Assembly: GCA_039819565.1 (NCBI GenBank)
Contig: JBCBRU010000292.1
Coordinates: 1-10,554, forward strand
Reading direction: 5' to 3'
Origin: JAHQVK01 sp039819565
GTDB taxonomy: Bacteria > Myxococcota > Kuafuiibacteriia > Kuafuiibacteriales > Kuafuiibacteriaceae
Length of the DNA stretch: 10,554 nt
Shown: positions 7,454-10,554 of the stretch, piece by piece
How the letters are laid out: each line of letters begins with the position of its first letter
Numbering within the stretch: position 1 is the stretch's first letter
Position numbers and translations under genes: made by a program
Notes under the pieces: generated by a model
The model's database searches: none
What the model was told of the DNA's origin: nothing
The model's input: only the letters and a program-made list of their open reading frames with translations

Positions 7454-7822
7454 ATGTCCGACACCGACCACCCGCAGCTCACCGCCATGGGCATCACCAA
7501 GCCCATGATGATCGACCGCTATCACGTCAACGGGACCATCGATTCGGATTATCTCCGGATCGTGTTCGAGCGCGGAGAAGGGACCTTCTTCCCGGTCGCC
7601 CGGACGTTCCGCTTCCCCAAGGTCCAGCGCAAGACGGCCGCGGGGAGCGTCATGGAGAGTAACCCCGACCTCAAGAAGGCCACCGCCGAACTCAAGGCCC
7701 TCCTCGCCGCCAAAGAGAGCCGGGAAGGTCTGGCCGAGGCGGTGCTCGAGGAGCTGGCTCTGCTCCAGCGCGAGGTGGCCGCCCGCACCGCCTATATCAA
7801 AGAGATGGTCGAGAAGCTCTGA
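7454..7822 (+). CDS. DUF3461 family protein
   Basis: 122 residues from ATG 7454, with AAGGG 8 nt upstream as ribosome binding site. The N-terminal half carries the family signature: LTAMGITKPMMIDRYHV, then SDYLRIVFERGEGTFFPVARTF and FRFPKVQRKT, as in DUF3461 proteins that typically begin with a Leu-Thr-x-Met-Gly-Ile-x-x-Pro block. The C-terminal half (about 70-122) is Ala/Leu/Glu/Lys-rich, predicted helical and possibly coiled coil. There is no signal peptide or membrane segment, so the protein should be cytoplasmic. The family is small and of unknown function; no catalytic residues can be named. The gene starts 49 bp after the DUF3124 gene in the same direction, so it could be the last gene of that transcript. 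It ends in a convergent arrangement with the beta-propeller lipoprotein gene. Confidence 0.85.
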   Translation: MSDTDHPQLTAMGITKPMMIDRYHVNGTIDSDYLRIVFERGEGTFFPVARTFRFPKVQRKTAAGSVMESNPDLKKATAELKALLAAKESREGLAEAVLEELALLQREVAARTAYIKEMVEKL

Positions 7823-7823
7823 C

Positions 7824-7843
7824 CTCGGCGAGCGCTCGCCCAG
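7824..7843. repeat. Perfect 14-bp palindrome in a convergent intergenic region
   Basis: GGCGAGCGCTCGCC (7827-7840) is a perfect palindrome directly after the DUF3461 stop codon. After one mismatched pair the symmetry continues for two more pairs (7824-7843). As RNA it could fold to a 5-bp GC stem with a 4-nt loop on either strand. No U-tract follows. It may be part of a bidirectional transcription end signal or a protein binding site. Confidence 0.4.
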
Positions 7844-7858
7844 TTCGACGCCGCCTCC

Positions 7859-7891
7859 TCCCACCGCTCGAGGCTGGAGCGTCCGGTGGGA
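7859..7891. terminator. Possible bidirectional terminator hairpin
   Basis: TCCCACCG (7859-7866) pairs perfectly with CGGTGGGA (7884-7891), giving an 8-bp stem with a 17-nt loop that can itself add a short CTC/GAG pairing. It sits 36 bp after the DUF3461 stop and 27 bp after the stop of the convergent lipoprotein gene. No U-run follows on either strand, as is common in GC-rich genomes, so this is a hairpin candidate rather than a canonical Rho-independent terminator. Confidence 0.35.
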
Positions 7892-7918
7892 TTAACGGAG
7901 ATGATCCAAGGTTCAGGT

Positions 7919-9463
7919 TCAAGGGGTGGAGACCTCGACCTTCACCTCGAGGAGCTCGCCGGATAGACCGGGATAGTACCAGACTCCGTCGAAACCTGGG
8001 GCCAGAGGGTCGCCGGGGAGCATGGGAGCCAGGGGCTCGGTTCGGGCCAGTTCCTCTCCCGTTTCGGCCGAGCGCCACACGACCTGCTCGGTAAACTCAG
8101 GCACCCGTCCGGCGAGTGCCGGGAGCAGGTCGGGAGCGTCGGTGGACACGAACACCCGGGCTTCGGGCGGGCCCACGAGGCTGGTATGGTTCATCGTCGT
8201 CTGATCCACCACCCACTGCACCTCGAGTCGCTCTCCATCGACGAGCTCGAGGCATCCGATCTGACCCCGTCCGGCATCCATCGCGTAGATGCGCAGGTTG
8301 TCGGGGTCCGCGGTGAGCGCCGAGGGGATGGCGCTGATGCCCGCTCGGAGATCTGAGAAGGGCTCCGTGCGAAGCCGGACGCTGGCGTCGGCCTGGGAGA
8401 CCGCGTACACGCTGAGAGGCGACGTGGAGATGCTGTAGTTGGTCTGAAAGACAACCCACGGACCCATCAGCACCGGCGCTGAGGCGGGGGTCTGTCCTTC
8501 GACCAGGTAGTCCTCGACGCGCCAGTCGGGGTCCAGCTCCAGTCCCTCGCCGGTGAGTTCGAACCGGACGATGTTCTCGACCCCAGGCACATAGATATAT
8601 TCACGTTCGCCGAAGCGCCCCGAGGTGATTCTCCCGCCCGAGCCTTCGCTCAGTTGATAGGTGGAGAGGACTTGAAGGGTGTTGGGATCGACGGCGACCA
8701 CGATGGACGGAGGGATGGGGTTTTCGGGCGTGGCGCAAAGCAGGGCCTCGATACCTTGCTCTTCGCACCCCGCCGGGCGTCCGTACGACTTGGTCACGAT
8801 GACCCCCGAGCGGAGCACCGTGAAGCCGTTGTAGGTGATGTCCTCGGGCTCGAAGCCCTCGGGCGTAGGCAGCTCGAGCTCTGCGAGCACCCGCCCATCT
8901 TCCGGGTCGAGACGAGCGATGCGCACCCCGTAGATCGCGTAGATGCCTCCGTTGCCGTGTGCGGTGACGAGCCCGGGCCACAAGAACTCGCCGAGGGCCT
9001 TGGTCTCGCGCAAGTCCGTGCGCCACAGGACCGCCCCCCTCTCGACGTCGAACTTGGTGACGTAGGGCCCCTCCGCCGCGTCGATATCTCCCTGGGTTCC
9101 GCCCGAGAGGAAGAGCTCGTTCCGGTCGCGGGTCACGACGTTGTACGGCGTTTCGTGCACGCCGTCGAAGGCCCGCAGGGCGATGGTGTTTCTCTCCGGC
9201 GCGAACAGGCTGCCGCCAAAGTCAGCGCGATACACGTGGGTGCGCTCCACGTCGGCGTGCTCGAACGGGGTCACGGTTTCATACAGGCCGGTGGAGGTGG
9301 GCCCCGGGTCGATGCTCGCCGAAATCGGGTAAGGCTCGGGCGCCCGGTCCGGGCGGTCGATGGGAAGCTCGACGGGGACATCCAGCGGTGGATCGCCGTC
9401 GCAGGCTCCGAGGAGGCTCGCTAGGCACAGGACCGAAGGGACGACGGGAATTGGAGGACGCAT
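7919..9463 (-). CDS. Lipoprotein with probable PQQ-like beta-propeller
   Basis: 514 residues from ATG 9463. The frame is open further upstream to about 9964, but that extension is low-complexity Pro/Arg sequence lying over the next gene. The chosen start places a lipoprotein signal at the very N-terminus: VVPSVLCLASLLGAC, lipobox Leu18-Gly19-Ala20-Cys21, Asp at +2. A Pro/Asp-rich linker runs to about residue 55. The rest is strand-rich and repetitive, with PQQ-like repeat signatures such as VTKFDVERGAVLWRTD (134-149), IARLDPEDGRVLAELELP, VVAVDPNTLQVLSTYQLS and VYAVSQADASVRLRTEPF. These indicate a periplasm- or surface-facing beta-propeller, probably a binding or scaffold domain. GCEEQGIEALLCATPEN holds two Cys that could form a disulfide. 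No quinone-binding residues or catalytic site can be named, and no specific orthologue is recognised. It is convergent with the DUF3461 gene and lies 158 bp downstream of the radical SAM gene on the same strand. Confidence 0.82.
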   Translation of the reverse strand: MRPPIPVVPSVLCLASLLGACDGDPPLDVPVELPIDRPDRAPEPYPISASIDPGPTSTGLYETVTPFEHADVERTHVYRADFGGSLFAPERNTIALRAFDGVHETPYNVVTRDRNELFLSGGTQGDIDAAEGPYVTKFDVERGAVLWRTDLRETKALGEFLWPGLVTAHGNGGIYAIYGVRIARLDPEDGRVLAELELPTPEGFEPEDITYNGFTVLRSGVIVTKSYGRPAGCEEQGIEALLCATPENPIPPSIVVAVDPNTLQVLSTYQLSEGSGGRITSGRFGEREYIYVPGVENIVRFELTGEGLELDPDWRVEDYLVEGQTPASAPVLMGPWVVFQTNYSISTSPLSVYAVSQADASVRLRTEPFSDLRAGISAIPSALTADPDNLRIYAMDAGRGQIGCLELVDGERLEVQWVVDQTTMNHTSLVGPPEARVFVSTDAPDLLPALAGRVPEFTEQVVWRSAETGEELARTEPLAPMLPGDPLAPGFDGVWYYPGLSGELLEVKVEVSTP

Positions 9464-9621
9464 GCGCTCCCGAACCAGAGCCGGCGGAGGCGGTTGCAAG
9501 ACTTCTCGGTAGCGAAGTGTAGAGGGGAGCGGAGTCGACCGATGACATAGAGAGCCGATCCGCGGTGGCATACTCGGCGCGACCCGCGTAGCCCCGTCCG
9601 TCGAGCTCAGCTCGGGCGCAT
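9464..9621. other. Intergenic region between the radical SAM and beta-propeller genes
   Basis: This 158-bp gap separates two minus-strand genes. It should hold the end signal of the radical SAM transcript and, if the lipoprotein is separately expressed, its promoter. A TACACT hexamer on the minus strand (plus-strand 9516-9521), about 53 nt before the ATG, is a weak -10 candidate without a matching -35. A compact dyad CGAGCTCAGCTCG (about 9602-9614) lies just upstream of the radical SAM stop in plus-strand order; its one-base centre makes a hairpin unlikely. Nothing firmer is seen. Confidence 0.3.
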
Positions 9622-10554
9622 CTAACCCGCAGCGAGGGGCAGGCTTGGGCGTCGCTCGGGCCCGAAGAGGGTGCGGTCGATCCACTGGGGCTGAAGGCCG
9701 AAGTGCTCCATGTACTCTTGGTCGGAGGCTTCGATGGGATCGTGCCCCGCGATGTATGTCCGCTCCGGGTTCACGAGGGCGGCGCGCAGGTTCCGGACCG
9801 TCTTGCCCGTCACCGTGAGCACGCTCCGGTACCCGAGCAGGGGGTTGAGGCCCATCTTTCGAAACGTGGCCGAGAGCACCCGAGGGCCGGACGACAGGGC
9901 TCGGCTCAGGTTCTTGAAGTGCTCCACGACTTCGCTCGGCTCCAGGCGAGCGGGGCGATGACATAGGGTGTAGCCGTCGAGGTCGCGAATGCCTAGGTTC
10001 GGGAGGAGCCGGTCGTCTTGGGCGAGGCGAGAGAACCAGGGGGTCCCGGGGAAGGGGGTGACGATGCCGACGAAGGTCACCGCATGAAAGTCGAGATCGT
10101 GAAGGAGATCCGGGAGCCGCTCCAGATAGTCATTGGTGTCTGCGTCCGACCCCACGAGCATCCCGGAGGACACCACGATCCCGTGCCGGTAGCAGCGCGC
10201 GAGCACCTCCCCCATCTCTTCGAGCTTGTTCTGGGGCTTGTGCATGTCGTCGAGGGCGTCCTGGCTCAGGGACTCGAGGCCCGTGTACACATAGCGGCAC
10301 CCCGCCCGAGCCATGCACTCGACGAGCTCGGGGTCCTGAATGACGTTGTAGGAAACCGCGCAGCCCCACTCTCTCCGAAGCGGCACCAAGGCTTCGCACA
10401 GCTCCCGAAGATACTTGGGGGAGCCGCCGAGGTTGTTGTCCAGGAAGACGAAAGTATCGGACATGAGCCCGAAGAGGTTTCGATTCCAGTGGAGCCGGTC
10501 CCGGATCTCCGCCACCACTTCAGCTACGGGTCGATAGCGCCACTTCTCTTTCCC
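9622..10554 (-). CDS. Radical SAM protein, C-terminal part (enters from right edge)
   Basis: 310 codons plus stop are visible and the frame is open to the window edge. A start at GTG 10518 is possible, but the upstream residues GKEKWRYRPVAEVVAEIRD match the segment that follows the iron-sulfur motif in B12-binding-type radical SAM proteins, so the real start lies outside. Visible landmarks, numbered from the edge, are VFLDNN (about 36-41, strand after the cluster loop), YVYTGLESLSQDAL (Gly-Leu-Glu-Ser at 92-95, the conserved strand-4 Gly-x-Glu-Ser type motif), a helix with Asp-Met-His-Lys, SGMLVGSDADT, and VTPFPGTPWFSRL (PFPGTP at 167-172). The tail (about 220-310) resembles the family's C-terminal extension. 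The CxxxCxxC cluster motif and any B12-binding domain would be beyond the edge. Reaction and substrate cannot be told; related enzymes perform methylations and cyclisations, including in lipid and porphyrin pathways. Confidence 0.85.
   Translation of the reverse strand, partial: GKEKWRYRPVAEVVAEIRDRLHWNRNLFGLMSDTFVFLDNNLGGSPKYLRELCEALVPLRREWGCAVSYNVIQDPELVECMARAGCRYVYTGLESLSQDALDDMHKPQNKLEEMGEVLARCYRHGIVVSSGMLVGSDADTNDYLERLPDLLHDLDFHAVTFVGIVTPFPGTPWFSRLAQDDRLLPNLGIRDLDGYTLCHRPARLEPSEVVEHFKNLSRALSSGPRVLSATFRKMGLNPLLGYRSVLTVTGKTVRNLRAALVNPERTYIAGHDPIEASDQEYMEHFGLQPQWIDRTLFGPERRPSLPLAAG

Noticed and set aside
8654..9424. A 256-codon plus-strand frame over the beta-propeller lipoprotein gene
   Set aside because: It is antisense to a gene with a signal peptide and propeller repeats and has no recognisable domain.
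9464..9964. N-terminal extension of the beta-propeller lipoprotein frame up to ATG 9964
   Set aside because: It would bury the lipoprotein signal peptide about 167 residues inside the protein and overlap the radical SAM coding sequence; its composition is Pro/Arg low-complexity.
1..10554. Defence system, prophage, CRISPR or transposon cargo
   Set aside because: No nuclease, integrase, transposase, repeat array or phage structural gene was found; all seven genes fit core or lineage-specific envelope and metabolic functions with even base composition.

Overview
The window is uniformly GC-rich, with GC-ending codons in every gene. The domain content points to Myxococcota or a close deltaproteobacterial relative: a membrane-anchored kinase-like protein with PEGA and AgmX/PglI-type C-terminal domains, several lipoproteins, and a DUF3461 protein. 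This assignment is inferred from domain style only. No rRNA, tRNA, CRISPR array, insertion sequence or phage gene was seen.

Layout, left to right. (1) Positions 1-2413, minus strand: the N-terminal 804 codons of a large MscK/MscM-type mechanosensitive channel; its pore domain lies beyond the left edge. (2) 2463-4586, plus: a CPA2 (KefB/KefC-like) cation:proton antiporter with four extra membrane segments and a C-terminal TrkA_C domain. It is divergent from the channel gene, with only 49 bp between the two start codons. (3) 4734-6851, plus: the most unusual gene, a predicted catalytically dead Ser/Thr kinase domain followed by a membrane segment, a TPR-like helical segment, a PEGA domain, a Pro/Ala/Glu-rich linker and a TonB-C-like AgmX/PglI domain. 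(4) 6874-7404, plus: a DUF3124 lipoprotein. (5) 7454-7822, plus: a small DUF3461 protein. (6) 7919-9463, minus: a lipoprotein with a probable PQQ-like beta-propeller, convergent with the DUF3461 gene; two dyad symmetries lie in the 96 bp between them. (7) 9622-10554, minus: the C-terminal part of a radical SAM protein that enters from the right edge.

Genes 1 and 2 make a plausible ion and turgor homeostasis pair: a tension-gated channel and a probable K+/H+ antiporter. Genes 3, 4 and 5 run in the same direction with gaps of 22 and 49 bp and could be one transcript. Gene 3 looks like a one-polypeptide link between the cytoplasm and the periplasm. Nothing in the sequence ties the right-hand genes (6, 7) to the rest. 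There is no gene-free stretch longer than about 160 bp.
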